The notes: generated from the letters alone by a model not told the origin. A stretch of 64,000 nucleotides of DNA from Pseudomonas syringae CC1557 (GCF_000452705.1 NZ_CP007014.1:2728001-2792000), one strand, 5' to 3'; numbered from the stretch's first letter, positions 8,720 to 17,376 are shown. Made by a program: numbers and translations.

Positions 8720-9186
8720 TTACTCCAATTCGCCGAGCACGTCGCGCTGCTCGTCCGCCTCCATGGCTACGGCATCCGGTGGCAGGTCTTCGCCCAGCGC
8801 ATCGGCATCGAGTGTCTGCATGTCGCTCGGCGTTTCGATCAGCCGACGCACATCAGCGCGCCAGGCTGATGCCCGAGCGAGGAGCCAGCTTGATCCGATT
8901 TACGGTCAGGACTAAGCGCTTGGCGAAGTCGCTGAACCACAACGAGAAGCCGTGGCCGGTAGAGCGCAGTGACCTGGTTGAGCAAGTTATTGAGCGTGGC
9001 GCTCTTGCCCGAGCCGGTGGGCCCGAAGAGAAACAGGTGGACGTTCATCTGCCTGTCCAGGCGATTGAGTGGGTCGAAGGTGATCGGGCCGCCACCGCGA
9101 TTGAACATCGTGATGCCAGGGTGTCCCGTGCCCTGGGAGCGTCCCCACACGGGCGACTGTGTGTACCACTTTTTCGCCCAAAATTT
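8720..9186 (-). pseudogene. Decayed integrating-conjugative-element ATPase (TraC/VirB4-like, PFL_4706 type)
   Basis: Three minus-strand frames together reconstruct part of the ICE conjugative transfer ATPase. 9186-8940 carries V-W-G-R-S-Q-G-T-G-H-P-G, then the Walker A F-G-P-T-G-S-G-K-S-A-T-L-N-N-L-L-N-Q. About 8936-8860 carries F-S-D-F-A-K-R-L-V-L-T-V-N-R-I-K-L-A-P. About 8850-8720 carries R-R-L-I-E-T-P-S-D-M-Q-T-L-D-A-D-A-L-G-E and ends at a TAA. At least two frameshifts and a small internal loss separate them, and most of the ~950-residue family protein is missing. It is a remnant of an integrated conjugative element. Confidence 0.8.
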
Positions 9187-9238
9187 TCACATAAGTTTCT
9201 AGTCTTCGGCCAAGGCTACTTCTTGAAATAAATCCTGC

Positions 9239-9258
9239 AATAGCCTCTGTGTACTATT
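9239..9258. promoter_or_regulatory. Operator copy 4 (one intact half-site)
   Basis: AATAGCCTCTGTGTACTATT: the right half GTGTACTATT is identical to the perfect palindrome and the outer AATAG of the left half is kept at the same spacing. It ends 6 bp before the first codon of the two-cistron unit at 9265-9956, so it would overlap that unit's leader. Confidence 0.45.
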
Positions 9259-9264
9259 TATTTT

Positions 9265-9501
9265 TTGAATAATCTATGGGGAGCTGGGAAGATTTTGGAA
9301 CAGACAGTGGGTGGTTTTGTTGCGGTCAGGCCTGACTTGGCGCCGCAATTGGTGATGATCTACGATGAGAGCGGCACTGCCTGGAACCTGCCCTCCAAAT
9401 TAGTTTTCTGGCCCCGCCCGAGCAATGGTCAGCCTAATGGCGATCGAAAACGTCTGTTTTTCTTAGCTAATACGTTTCTACTCAGCGGCAAAACGATATG
9501 A
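9265..9501 (+). CDS. Small hypothetical protein, first cistron
   Basis: A 78-residue open frame from a TTG at 9265 (another TTG is at about 9295), containing PDLAPQLVMIYDESGTAWNL and W-P-R-P-S-N-G-Q. No family or signal peptide is recognised, and the start is uncertain. Its stop overlaps the ATG of the following membrane protein (ATGA at 9498-9501), which supports real translation of this frame. The operator copy directly upstream is further circumstantial support. Confidence 0.4.
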   Translation: MNNLWGAGKILEQTVGGFVAVRPDLAPQLVMIYDESGTAWNLPSKLVFWPRPSNGQPNGDRKRLFFLANTFLLSGKTI

Positions 9502-9956
9502 ATCGAGTGCTCTTTCGAAATCTCAATGCGCTCTACAGCTGGACTGTAGCGATAGCATGGTGCGCCATATCAAACTATGCGGCCATTGCACTTTTGCTGA
9601 ATAAAAGTGGCACAACCGATGTGACCGTTCAGACGATTGTTATCCTGTTCTTGCTGATCGAGCCATTTATTTTCTTTAAATTTACGCAGCCCCCTATCAT
9701 TTCCATTTGGGAGGAGGGCAGTGATAATTTGTTAATCGTACGCCGATGGCTTTGGAAAGTTCAAAAAGAACATGTCAATCGTCAGCTTCTGCCGATGCCC
9801 GCGATTGAAGAGGAAAGCGATAATGAAGGTGGGAAAATCTATCGATGCCTCCTTCGTACGTCTGCTGACAGGGTCGAATTCGGAACCTATCGCCGACGTG
9901 AGCGGGCTGAAGTCGCTTGCGACAGAATGCGGAAAATCCTCTCAAGACGGCCGTAA
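9498..9956 (+). CDS. Two-helix membrane protein, unknown
   Basis: A 152-residue protein with two predicted membrane helices (about residues 12-35 and 45-65: AIAWCAISNYAAIALLL and TIVILFLLIEPFIFF) and a basic cytosolic tail (residues 80-152) containing YRCLLRTSADRVEFGTYRRR. It is translationally coupled to the preceding small frame through ATGA. No family is recognised. Composition is more AT-rich than the core genes, consistent with an accessory origin. Confidence 0.5.
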   Translation: MNRVLFRNLNALYSWTVAIAWCAISNYAAIALLLNKSGTTDVTVQTIVILFLLIEPFIFFKFTQPPIISIWEEGSDNLLIVRRWLWKVQKEHVNRQLLPMPAIEEESDNEGGKIYRCLLRTSADRVEFGTYRRRERAEVACDRMRKILSRRP

Positions 9957-9980
9957 CGTTTGCTCTGTTTGCCCTCATGT

Positions 9981-10170
9981 CTAGGTACGGAGTTTTTCCG
10001 GAAGCCTAGAGATGATTTCCTTTAGTAACGGCGCTGCGTTATTCGCGATGGATTCCAGCCTCCGGTGAAGGCCGATGAAGGCGGCATCCTCAACCCATGC
10101 TTTCCGTATGCGTACGGGCAAGTCGCCTTGAGCTACTGGGTCAATAAGGTGTGTGGTCCGGACTGTTAGG
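9981..10170 (-). pseudogene. C-terminal gene fragment, unassigned
   Basis: A minus-strand open stretch (V-R-T-T-H-L-I-D-P-V-A-Q-G-D-L-P-V-R, then RKAWVEDAAFIGLHRRLESI and LLKEIISRLPEKLRT) ends at TAG 9981-9983. It has good codon character but no start. It directly follows the broken DUF4189-like gene, so it may be the tail of a different gene joined by deletion. The family is not recognised. Confidence 0.3.
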
Positions 10171-10172
10171 GT

Positions 10173-10410
10173 TCAACAGCTACTGTTACCTAAGTTACCG
10201 AACGGGAGCGCACCCCAGGTTTTTATCCATTCTCCACTTGGACGAGGAGGCTCAGGCTGACTTTGCTGATAATACCCTTGGGGTTGGCCCGCATGACGTC
10301 ATGTTTCCACCAGCTTGTGCGGGAATTTTTCATGGCGGACAACCCTCATCAGCTTGTGCGCTTTCAACGAAACATGGGAGAAATACGATTAAAACCCGAA
10401 AAAATTTCAT
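10173..10410 (-). pseudogene. Broken secreted protein gene, DUF4189-like N-terminus
   Basis: An AAGGAG Shine-Dalgarno precedes an ATG at 10410 and a textbook signal peptide (MKFFRVLIVFLPCFVESAQA, cleavage before DEGCPP). A TGA at 10332-10330 interrupts right after C-P-P, where related proteins continue with glycine (GGA to TGA would explain it). The downstream homologous text Y-Y-Q-Q-S-Q-P-E-P-P-R-P-S-G-E-W-I-K-T-W-G-A is in a shifted frame after about 10280 and ends at TGA 10175-10173. Translation initiation signals are therefore intact while the reading frame is dead, which points to recent inactivation. Confidence 0.6.
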
Positions 10411-10507
10411 AGAATTTTACTCCTTCGTGCTATAGGAATTAATGCTCGAATTTGCTGTGTTATTGCGCCTTGACTTGAGCTGCGCACGATTATACTAATG
10501 TGCATGA

Positions 10508-10633
10508 GGAAACTGCCTAGATACATCAGGCTCCAGCTCTTCAGAGGTACGACGCAGGCTTTTTATTATTCGGGTCGCAAGTAATCGATTGGGTAACAGG
10601 GGATATGGCTTTTGTATGTTAACCAGAAGGTAT
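10508..10633. repeat. Composite repeat, copy A
   Basis: It contains a 70-bp segment (10508-10577) found in reverse orientation at 17991-18060, followed by a 47-bp segment (10587-10633, starting GATTGGGTAACAGG) found in direct orientation at 18082-18128 with two mismatches. The two copies bracket the helicase/peptidase operon. No transposase is attached. Confidence 0.8.
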
Positions 10634-10681
10634 GTCGGGCAAACGCTAACGTAGGGGCCACCCCCTTCTTCTCGCTGCTGC

Positions 10682-10704
10682 AGCGCGTTCAGATTGAACG
10701 CGCT
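10682..10704 (-). terminator. Hairpin downstream of the helicase gene
   Basis: A perfect 10-bp stem (AGCGCGTTCA/TGAACGCGCT) with a 3-base loop lies 29 bp beyond the helicase stop. There is no T-run after it, so it may be a pause or 3'-protecting hairpin rather than a classical rho-independent terminator. Confidence 0.4.
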
Positions 10705-10732
10705 TGTCACAATCATGCTGCACCGACTCAGT

Positions 10733-13700
10733 TCACTCCGGGGTGATTGAACCCGCCTGCTCTTGATACCCTTTTCGGAGTTTTTCCGCGATCAGCTTTT
10801 CTGCTTCACGCAAAGCGCGTTCGGGACTGTCGAGGGACTTGATCAATGTCTGGCCCTTGGTGCCGATACGGCCAAAACTCACCGTGACCTCGACCTCCGC
10901 CACGCCAATACGCCAGAACTTGTTGGAGTTGCCTTCTCCAAAGGTGAACTCGCGCATCAAGGGTGACGCTTCAGTGGTGAATGGTACGTCGGCCGCAATT
11001 TCGACGGTTCCCTCTGTCTGTTCCAGTTCTTGCAACGCATGCGTTTCCTCCCCCCTTATCAGCCATTCGATGCGATTGAGCACGTCCTCCGAATCGCGCA
11101 GCCAATCATGGCTGAGCACGTCGATAATCTTCCAACCGAAACTGCGCAGTACCGTCGGGCGAAAGATATAACGCTCACGCACGTCAGTTGCAGCTCTATC
11201 ACCGTCCAGCAGCACGCCGAGGCTGAAGTGTTCGCCGCTGGCGTCACTGATCGCCAGGTCACAGCGGAACTGCGAACGTCCAACATATTCCTGGACCGAA
11301 TGCCCGCGTTTGCGCAACTCGGCTGCGATGGCGCCGCGCAGGTGGTCCTTGGGCAGGCTGACGGCAAAGGACTGCTTGGCGCCTGGATTGAGGTTGGCAA
11401 GGATACCCTGGGAGCGCAGCCCATCCCCGCTGGCACTGGCCTGGGCGAATTGCAGGAACGCACGCAGTGCGGCGGCACCATCGTTGTGGGTGTTGGTGAT
11501 GGCTTCGGACTCAATGCTGGAGACAATTGCCATGCGCTTGCGGGCGCGACTGAGGATCACATTAAGGCGTTTTTCCCCGCCACGCTGGTTGATTGGGCCG
11601 AAGTTCATCAGCATCTTGCCGTTCGGTCCTGGCGCGTAGCAGATGCTCAAGATGATCACATCACGCTCATCTCCTTGGACATTCTCCAGGTTCTTGACGA
11701 AGAGGCCATTGAATTGCCCGGCATCTTCACGCACGTACTCACGCTCAAGCCGGGTGGCAAAGGCCGAGTCGCCGCTGGCCAAGTCTTCCAGGGCCTGCTC
11801 GATGGCACCTTGCTGGGCCTCGGAAAAGGCCACGATACCCAAGCTAAGACCAGTCTCCCGTTGCAGCAGCTCCCGTACCAGGTTGGCGATATACCCGGCT
11901 TCGGCCAGGTTGCTGCGGCTGAGGTAGACACCGTCGCTCATCTTCAAGAAGCTGATCGGGTTTTCCAACAGAGTGTCGGCGCCCTGGATCACTGCCTGGG
12001 CGTCCGTGGAGCCAAGGGCTGCGTGAGCCGGGGCAGGGCGCTCGATACGACGGTCGGGAATGGTGATCAGCCGCCCTTCGTAGAACGCTGCATTGGAGAA
12101 ACTGATCAAGGCTTCGTGGCGACTGCGGTAGTGCCAAGCCAAGAGGGTTGCCGGCAAGTTTCGCGCGGCTTGGCTCAGCAGGCTGTCGGCATCAAGGTTA
12201 ATTGCGATTTGTTCGCCATCCTCCATGGCAATCAGTTCGTTATCGTCCTGATCGCCCGCGCTTGAGAAGAAGTTAGTCGGTGGCAGTTGCATCTCATCAC
12301 CGACCACAATCACCTGCTGAGCACGGCTCAGTGCAGGCACTGCTTCTTCGCTGGGGATCTGACTGGCTTCGTCGAAAATCACCACGTCAAACAGGTCCGG
12401 TGTCAACGGCAGGGTGTCGGAAACCGACAGCGGGCTCATCAACCAGATGGGCTTGAGGTCGTTGATCACGCGGCCACTGTCGCCACTCGCCATTTCGCGA
12501 ATGGAACGATAGCGCATGGTCTTGCCCAGCTCATGTTCCAGTTCACGGCGGCCTTTGGCGTAGGCTTTTTTGAACTCACGAGCCTGGGCGTCGAGTTGAG
12601 TCACAGACATCGTCGATTGCTTCACATGCTCCAGAAAGCGCTGGTGCAGCGTCGCGCTAAGCACTTGGGCATTGCTTTTGAGCAGGTTGCATTCAGCCTG
12701 GCTGACCTGGCGCGCGGCCAAACTCAAGGCCGGGCCGTCGAAGCGAGCCAGCTGTGGATTGGCGCGATACAGGCGGGCCAGGTTTTCCTGGGCAATCAAA
12801 CCGTCCAGTGCGCTTTGCGCCAAGGCGTACTGTTGCACAACCGCCAGGCAGACAGGATCTGCCTGGTGTAGCTCATTGAGCAGGGGCAGGGTGTCTGGCA
12901 GCTCGTCGAGTTCTTCACGCAGGTCGCGCAGGTACTCTGCCAACTCGCCCAGGCTCAGCGCCGGGTCGAACACACAATGTTGCGCGACCATCTCGGCCAA
13001 GCGCGCCACCGGCTGGCGCAGGCCGGCTTCCTGGCGTACACCGGACAGGGCGTCCGTATTACCTCGCAGGCCCTCAACCCATTGGCGCAACAGCGGTGAT
13101 GCGCTCAGTTGCTGGAGCAAGGCTTGCAGGTTGTGCACGAACAGGTTGATATCCGGGATGCCATAACGGTCTTGCAAACGTTGCTGCTCGGTATGCAGCT
13201 CGCCAGTGGCGCGATGCTCGCCGGCCAGGTTTTCCAGCACGCTCCGGAAACTGGGTCGAATCGCGTGCTGACTGAAGTCGTAGCGTCGTCGCAATTCACC
13301 GCGCAGCCGCCACCAAGCGGGTTGCAGCCAACGCAGCAGCGAGCCTTCCAGCCGCTGTACCAGATCGATGGCAGCCTGGGTGTCCTGGGGCGCGAGTTTT
13401 TCACGCCAGTGCTGCGTGAATTCACGGGCGTTGTGTTGCTGTACGGCGAGTGCTTGCAATGCCGCCTGCTCGGCGTGCAGCGCTTGCCCTCCCGATGAGT
13501 CCGGTTCCAGCAGGTCGAGGTGCGCTGCCAGGTTGGCGCTGGTCAACTGTTCGGCGGCCTGGGTCAGCACGCACGCATCCGCCAGGCGGGTGTCCCCGGA
13601 CAACAGGCTCGAAGAAGATTCCAGGAATTGCTCGACGCTGTCCATTAGCTCACTGGCTTCATCTAGAAACGCCTTGAGTTGGCCGTACGCATGTTCGTGG

Positions 13701-16186
13701 GTAATCAGGCTTGAGGCCAAATGGCTAAAAGGATGACGTGCCAAGCTGTCGAGGCCAAAACGTTCTTTGATCGCCTGATACACTCGACCAGTCAGCTCGC
13801 TTTGTGCCTGCCAATGGCGCCATTCGGGTAAACGTTCCAAGGCTTCGGGGGGCAGCTTGGCAGCAACGGGCGGCAGCTCGATCAGATGACGCACCAACTC
13901 GCGTACCGAGCATGCCAAGGACTCCGGCATACCGCGCATTGCCTGTTCAAAACGCTCTATCAAGCCCAGTTGTTGGCTCAGGCCGGCCAGTAAGGTGTCG
14001 CGCCGTGCTTGCAACTGCGCCGACTGCGCATCACCGGCGATCCAGCGCTCATAGCAATCGCGCAGCTTGTCCACGAAGGCCTTCTTGTCGGTCTGGGAAT
14101 CGTGGATCAGGCAGCACAACTCACCCAGTTCACTTTGTTGCAGACGGTGGAACACCACGTCCAGCGCTGCACGTTTTTCACAGACAAACAGCACTCGCAG
14201 GCCGCGACCGGCATAGTCCGCGATCAGGTTTGTGATGGTCTGGGATTTGCCGGTGCCTGGCGGTCCCTGAATGATGAAATTACGCCCGGTACGGGCCAGA
14301 CTAACGGCAGCATTCTGCGTAGCGTCGCCAGCAACCACGTTCCATTGTTCGGGTAACGGGATCGGGTCGGGGGCCTGGACCTCGACGTCCCGAGGCTCGA
14401 TGGAGAACATCCGGTCAAACGCTTCGTTCTGCGCCGATTCGTCGATCAACTGTGCATAATCACGCACCAGCGACATCTTGCGATAATTGAAGTTGGCCAA
14501 GGTCACCTGGGTCAAGTCTATGTTCCAGGCGTAGCGATGCCCCTGGTTCTCGGGCATGGCGAAGGTGCTATTTTCGGCGCTGCTGGCAACCATCTGAGGG
14601 TGTTGGTTGCGCAGAGCGGGCTTGGCGCCTACGGCCAGGCGCAGCGGCAACTCGCTGGGCAGCACCTTCTGCTGGAACAACTGCACGCCCAACGGACGGA
14701 AATCTTCGCGGTCGTAGCTGAAATCTGGCTTCATCAAAGGCGCAGACATGCGTTGGCGGGCACGACGGCGCTGGAAGTGGTGCAGATGCTGCACAGCCTT
14801 CTGGTGGATCAGCTCGATTTGCGGTTTACTTTGCAGGCGTAACTCGACGCCGGGCTCCGTCAGTTTGATCTGGTGCGCAATATCGGCATGGATGTCTTCC
14901 AGCGAAGTCTTTTGTAGGTCGACTGTTTCCGGCAACTGGATGTCGTAGAGCTGACGCAATTGATGACGCAGTACCGGGTTGAATTCGGCCTCGGTTTCAT
15001 CGCACTGCAACACGAATTGGTCACGTACCCCTTTTTTGCGACTCAATTCCACCGGCAGCCATAGCAGCGGAGTGACGATGCGTTCTTCCGGCGTGTCCTT
15101 GAGGTTGTGCCAGCGCATGAACGCCACCACCAAACGAAGATTACTGAAGCCGAATTCGGCGCGGTCTCGGCGGGTTTCCTGGATGATGCGCTCCAGCGAC
15201 GCCTGCAACCAGCTCTGGTCTTCGAACCGTAGCCATTGCTGCAGGCCGACAGGTTTACCGCTCAGCAATTGTTCGGAGAATCCGCCGAAGGTGGGCTGCC
15301 AGGTGCACAGCGCTTCGGGCCGGATACTTTCAATGCGCATCACCAACGGAACACTGGCCACGGTCAAGTTGACAGTGGCCTGGGTAGGCCGGAAATACAG
15401 CAGGCGATTGCGACGTGAAAGGTCAAATAACCGGTTGCGCAGATGTTCCAGCACCACAGTGCGCCGCGAAGCAGGGCCTTCGGTCTGGGCCAACACTCGC
15501 TCGACATCGAGGCTGACGGGCTGGTCGCGCCAGGACTCCAGACGGCGTGTCAGCGAGCCTACATCTGTGGCGCGCTCATGGCGGTTGAGCTCAGTCATCT
15601 CGACGATTAGGTTGGCCAGCACCGGGTTGAGTCGGCCATTTAGCTGGAACAGATTGCGACGGTGCCGTGCAAACGTCTTGAGATCATTGATATCGGCGAA
15701 ATCCAGCCCGCACGCCAGGCACGCCAGCAACTGGCCGAGCTGGAATATATCGGTGATCTCATCGTGGTGCCCGAGGCGATGCTCCCAACTTTGCAGTTCC
15801 GGGAGGAACACCGGGTAGTCGATGGGTTGATGCAGGTCTTCTTGGACTTGCAGGTCGGTAATGGCAACGCCGCTTTCCGAATCCCGAATCAGGCGGACTT
15901 TGCCGACGACATTAAGCGCCGATTCCGGATTGGGTTGCACCTGCTTGATTGCTTCCAGCGCCAGTCGCGGAGGGACACCCTCGGGATTGCGCAGTTGCAG
16001 CGTGCGTTCCGGCCCCTGCATCACATCGAGATAACCGAGCTGGGCGACACGTCCCAGTTCATGCAGTTGCGCCACTTGACGTAAAAGCGGTAGCGCGAGG
16101 AACAACACATCGTCGATGGGCACGGCAGCGCCATCGTGGCTATTCAGTAATTGAGTCAATGTGACGGGCTGAATTACTGGGTCCAT
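10733..16186 (-). CDS. Giant kinase-like / DUF4011 / SF1 helicase / Vsr-like nuclease / WGR protein
   Basis: A 1817-residue cytoplasmic protein. Residues ~20-225 look like a degenerate protein-kinase C-lobe (H-E-L-G-R-V-A-Q-L-G-Y-L, then EITDIFQLGQLLACLACGLD) without clear catalytic HRD/DFG. DUF4011 follows from ~245 (RNRLFDLSRRNRLLYFRPTQ). The SF1 helicase core has Walker A G-P-P-G-T-G-K-S-Q (~640), Walker B V-V-I-F-D-E-A-S (~1265), G-D-E-M-Q-L-P-P (~1297) and R-L-N-V-I-L-S-R-A-R-K-R (~1540). Then comes a Vsr/DUF559-type nuclease-like domain (VGRSQFRCDLAI, GVLLDGDRAA; ~1605-1700) and a C-terminal WGR domain (~1735-1800). From memory, DUF4011-helicase-Vsr proteins have been reported as antiphage. 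Its start overlaps the upstream peptidase stop by 13 bp, indicating coupled expression. The kinase-like assignment is the weakest part. Confidence 0.85.
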   Translation of the reverse strand: MDPVIQPVTLTQLLNSHDGAAVPIDDVLFLALPLLRQVAQLHELGRVAQLGYLDVMQGPERTLQLRNPEGVPPRLALEAIKQVQPNPESALNVVGKVRLIRDSESGVAITDLQVQEDLHQPIDYPVFLPELQSWEHRLGHHDEITDIFQLGQLLACLACGLDFADINDLKTFARHRRNLFQLNGRLNPVLANLIVEMTELNRHERATDVGSLTRRLESWRDQPVSLDVERVLAQTEGPASRRTVVLEHLRNRLFDLSRRNRLLYFRPTQATVNLTVASVPLVMRIESIRPEALCTWQPTFGGFSEQLLSGKPVGLQQWLRFEDQSWLQASLERIIQETRRDRAEFGFSNLRLVVAFMRWHNLKDTPEERIVTPLLWLPVELSRKKGVRDQFVLQCDETEAEFNPVLRHQLRQLYDIQLPETVDLQKTSLEDIHADIAHQIKLTEPGVELRLQSKPQIELIHQKAVQHLHHFQRRRARQRMSAPLMKPDFSYDREDFRPLGVQLFQQKVLPSELPLRLAVGAKPALRNQHPQMVASSAENSTFAMPENQGHRYAWNIDLTQVTLANFNYRKMSLVRDYAQLIDESAQNEAFDRMFSIEPRDVEVQAPDPIPLPEQWNVVAGDATQNAAVSLARTGRNFIIQGPPGTGKSQTITNLIADYAGRGLRVLFVCEKRAALDVVFHRLQQSELGELCCLIHDSQTDKKAFVDKLRDCYERWIAGDAQSAQLQARRDTLLAGLSQQLGLIERFEQAMRGMPESLACSVRELVRHLIELPPVAAKLPPEALERLPEWRHWQAQSELTGRVYQAIKERFGLDSLARHPFSHLASSLITHEHAYGQLKAFLDEASELMDSVEQFLESSSSLLSGDTRLADACVLTQAAEQLTSANLAAHLDLLEPDSSGGQALHAEQAALQALAVQQHNAREFTQHWREKLAPQDTQAAIDLVQRLEGSLLRWLQPAWWRLRGELRRRYDFSQHAIRPSFRSVLENLAGEHRATGELHTEQQRLQDRYGIPDINLFVHNLQALLQQLSASPLLRQWVEGLRGNTDALSGVRQEAGLRQPVARLAEMVAQHCVFDPALSLGELAEYLRDLREELDELPDTLPLLNELHQADPVCLAVVQQYALAQSALDGLIAQENLARLYRANPQLARFDGPALSLAARQVSQAECNLLKSNAQVLSATLHQRFLEHVKQSTMSVTQLDAQAREFKKAYAKGRRELEHELGKTMRYRSIREMASGDSGRVINDLKPIWLMSPLSVSDTLPLTPDLFDVVIFDEASQIPSEEAVPALSRAQQVIVVGDEMQLPPTNFFSSAGDQDDNELIAMEDGEQIAINLDADSLLSQAARNLPATLLAWHYRSRHEALISFSNAAFYEGRLITIPDRRIERPAPAHAALGSTDAQAVIQGADTLLENPISFLKMSDGVYLSRSNLAEAGYIANLVRELLQRETGLSLGIVAFSEAQQGAIEQALEDLASGDSAFATRLEREYVREDAGQFNGLFVKNLENVQGDERDVIILSICYAPGPNGKMLMNFGPINQRGGEKRLNVILSRARKRMAIVSSIESEAITNTHNDGAAALRAFLQFAQASASGDGLRSQGILANLNPGAKQSFAVSLPKDHLRGAIAAELRKRGHSVQEYVGRSQFRCDLAISDASGEHFSLGVLLDGDRAATDVRERYIFRPTVLRSFGWKIIDVLSHDWLRDSEDVLNRIEWLIRGEETHALQELEQTEGTVEIAADVPFTTEASPLMREFTFGEGNSNKFWRIGVAEVEVTVSFGRIGTKGQTLIKSLDSPERALREAEKLIAEKLRKGYQEQAGSITPE

Positions 16187-17376
16187 GTGTCGACCTCCGC
16201 TTTGAGCGTACGAACGATCGGGTCGAGCTCACGTTTTGGTAATTTAATATCGCGCTTAAGCACTTTGATAAAGTCGTCGGCGCTGCCGAGTTTCCTGGCG
16301 GTGCGCGCGGCGTGCAGGAGGGCTTCATCCCGCAGGTCGCGGTCCACCACGCTCAGGTCGAGCATAATGAAGTGCAGGTATTCATGGATGCTTGTGTCGA
16401 TACGCTCGGCATTCAGCGTCGCTAGGTCGAGTGGCGTTTCATTATCTCTCCAGTCGGGAAAGAAACCGCGCACCTGGTTGAGCACAACCTCTGATTGCAA
16501 CACGGACGTGCCGATGAAATGGGCAATAAAGCTGCGGGTTAGGTCGGTCAACTCGACCTGACCAGTCACGTCCAGGCGATTGAGCGACAACGGCCCGCGC
16601 AACCGGCGATCCAGCCAGTTATCCGTATCCGGGAGTTGCTGCCACCAGCTGTCGACCGCCTGGGCGCGTAGAAACGTCTCCGGATGGGAAATGGCCTTCG
16701 ATAACTGTGCATCCTTGCCATCAAGCTCGCGGGCCTGCTTCAAGTAGCTGGCGGCATCAACGCTGACAATTCCGGTGTGAATCTTGACCAGCGAGGTAAT
16801 CGACGCTTCTGGCCCATTAGCCACCAGTGCCGCGCCGCGGTCCGCATAAATTTCGGTGTGCAGGCTATATAGACGTGCAGTCTCTTCCAAGCTGGGCGGC
16901 GTATTCACATCGGACATGGCATGATTGAGAATCCGCTCGGCGGTGAGAAAGTCGCCACTGTGCTCAGACCATAAACGGTAATGGGCCAACTCATGTCCCA
17001 GCAACGCCGGTAACTCTTGGGCGTCCAGCCTCTCAAGAATCGGCCCGTAAAACACCACATGCACTTCACCGGCCAGGTAATACAGGCTCGCATTCATCGC
17101 GCCGTCGCCAGCTTGGTAAAGGGTGGCGGGTGCCGTAATCTGCAAACACTGCAATGCTGTTTCACAGGCCTGATAGGCCTGCGGATGGGTTTCGGGACTT
17201 AAGCGATAGGTGTCACGCAGCAATTGCGCACGTACATCCTGGGCGTGTTCCTGCTGAACGCCTAAGGACGAGGCCCATTCCCATACTACAGGTTCATGGG
17301 CTTTGAGGTAGTCGACCACACGCTGGTGGTAAGGCAGTGGCGTCAGGCTGCTGATATCCAGCACTGGGGTACTCAT
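16174..17376 (-). CDS. M48-like zinc metallopeptidase, partner of the helicase
   Basis: A 400-residue soluble protein. The zinc motif H-E-L-A-H lies at ~126-130 (LLGHELAHYRLW) and a likely third ligand in HTEIYADRGAALVA at ~172-185, the M48 arrangement. Unlike membrane M48 enzymes (HtpX, Ste24) there is no membrane helix or signal peptide, so it acts in the cytosol. The C-terminal ~200 residues (including LRAQAVDSWWQQLPDTDNWL and a helical end) are unassigned. The ATG at 17376 (MSTPVLDISS) is preferred over the 17415 opening. AAGGA lies 12 bases upstream, and a TTG nine bases before the ATG is an alternative. It is the first gene of a two-gene operon with the helicase. Confidence 0.75.
   Translation of the reverse strand: MSTPVLDISSLTPLPYHQRVVDYLKAHEPVVWEWASSLGVQQEHAQDVRAQLLRDTYRLSPETHPQAYQACETALQCLQITAPATLYQAGDGAMNASLYYLAGEVHVVFYGPILERLDAQELPALLGHELAHYRLWSEHSGDFLTAERILNHAMSDVNTPPSLEETARLYSLHTEIYADRGAALVANGPEASITSLVKIHTGIVSVDAASYLKQARELDGKDAQLSKAISHPETFLRAQAVDSWWQQLPDTDNWLDRRLRGPLSLNRLDVTGQVELTDLTRSFIAHFIGTSVLQSEVVLNQVRGFFPDWRDNETPLDLATLNAERIDTSIHEYLHFIMLDLSVVDRDLRDEALLHAARTARKLGSADDFIKVLKRDIKLPKRELDPIVRTLKAEVDTWTQ

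Noticed and set aside
10030-10169. A plus-strand protein-like stretch ending C-G-P-D-C
   Set aside because: The minus strand over the same bases reads as a better protein tail, and only one can be real.
10495-10716. A 73-codon minus-strand frame and a similar 69-codon one at 17984-18193 sharing a short peptide
   Set aside because: The shared peptide (Y-L-L-V-N-I-Q-K-P-Y) is explained by the 47-bp direct repeat. Flanks differ completely, so it is a repeat and not a gene family.
11030-12265. A 411-codon open frame on the plus strand, plus other frames across 10.8-16.1 kb
   Set aside because: Antisense shadows of the helicase gene, whose helicase motifs are continuous on the minus strand.
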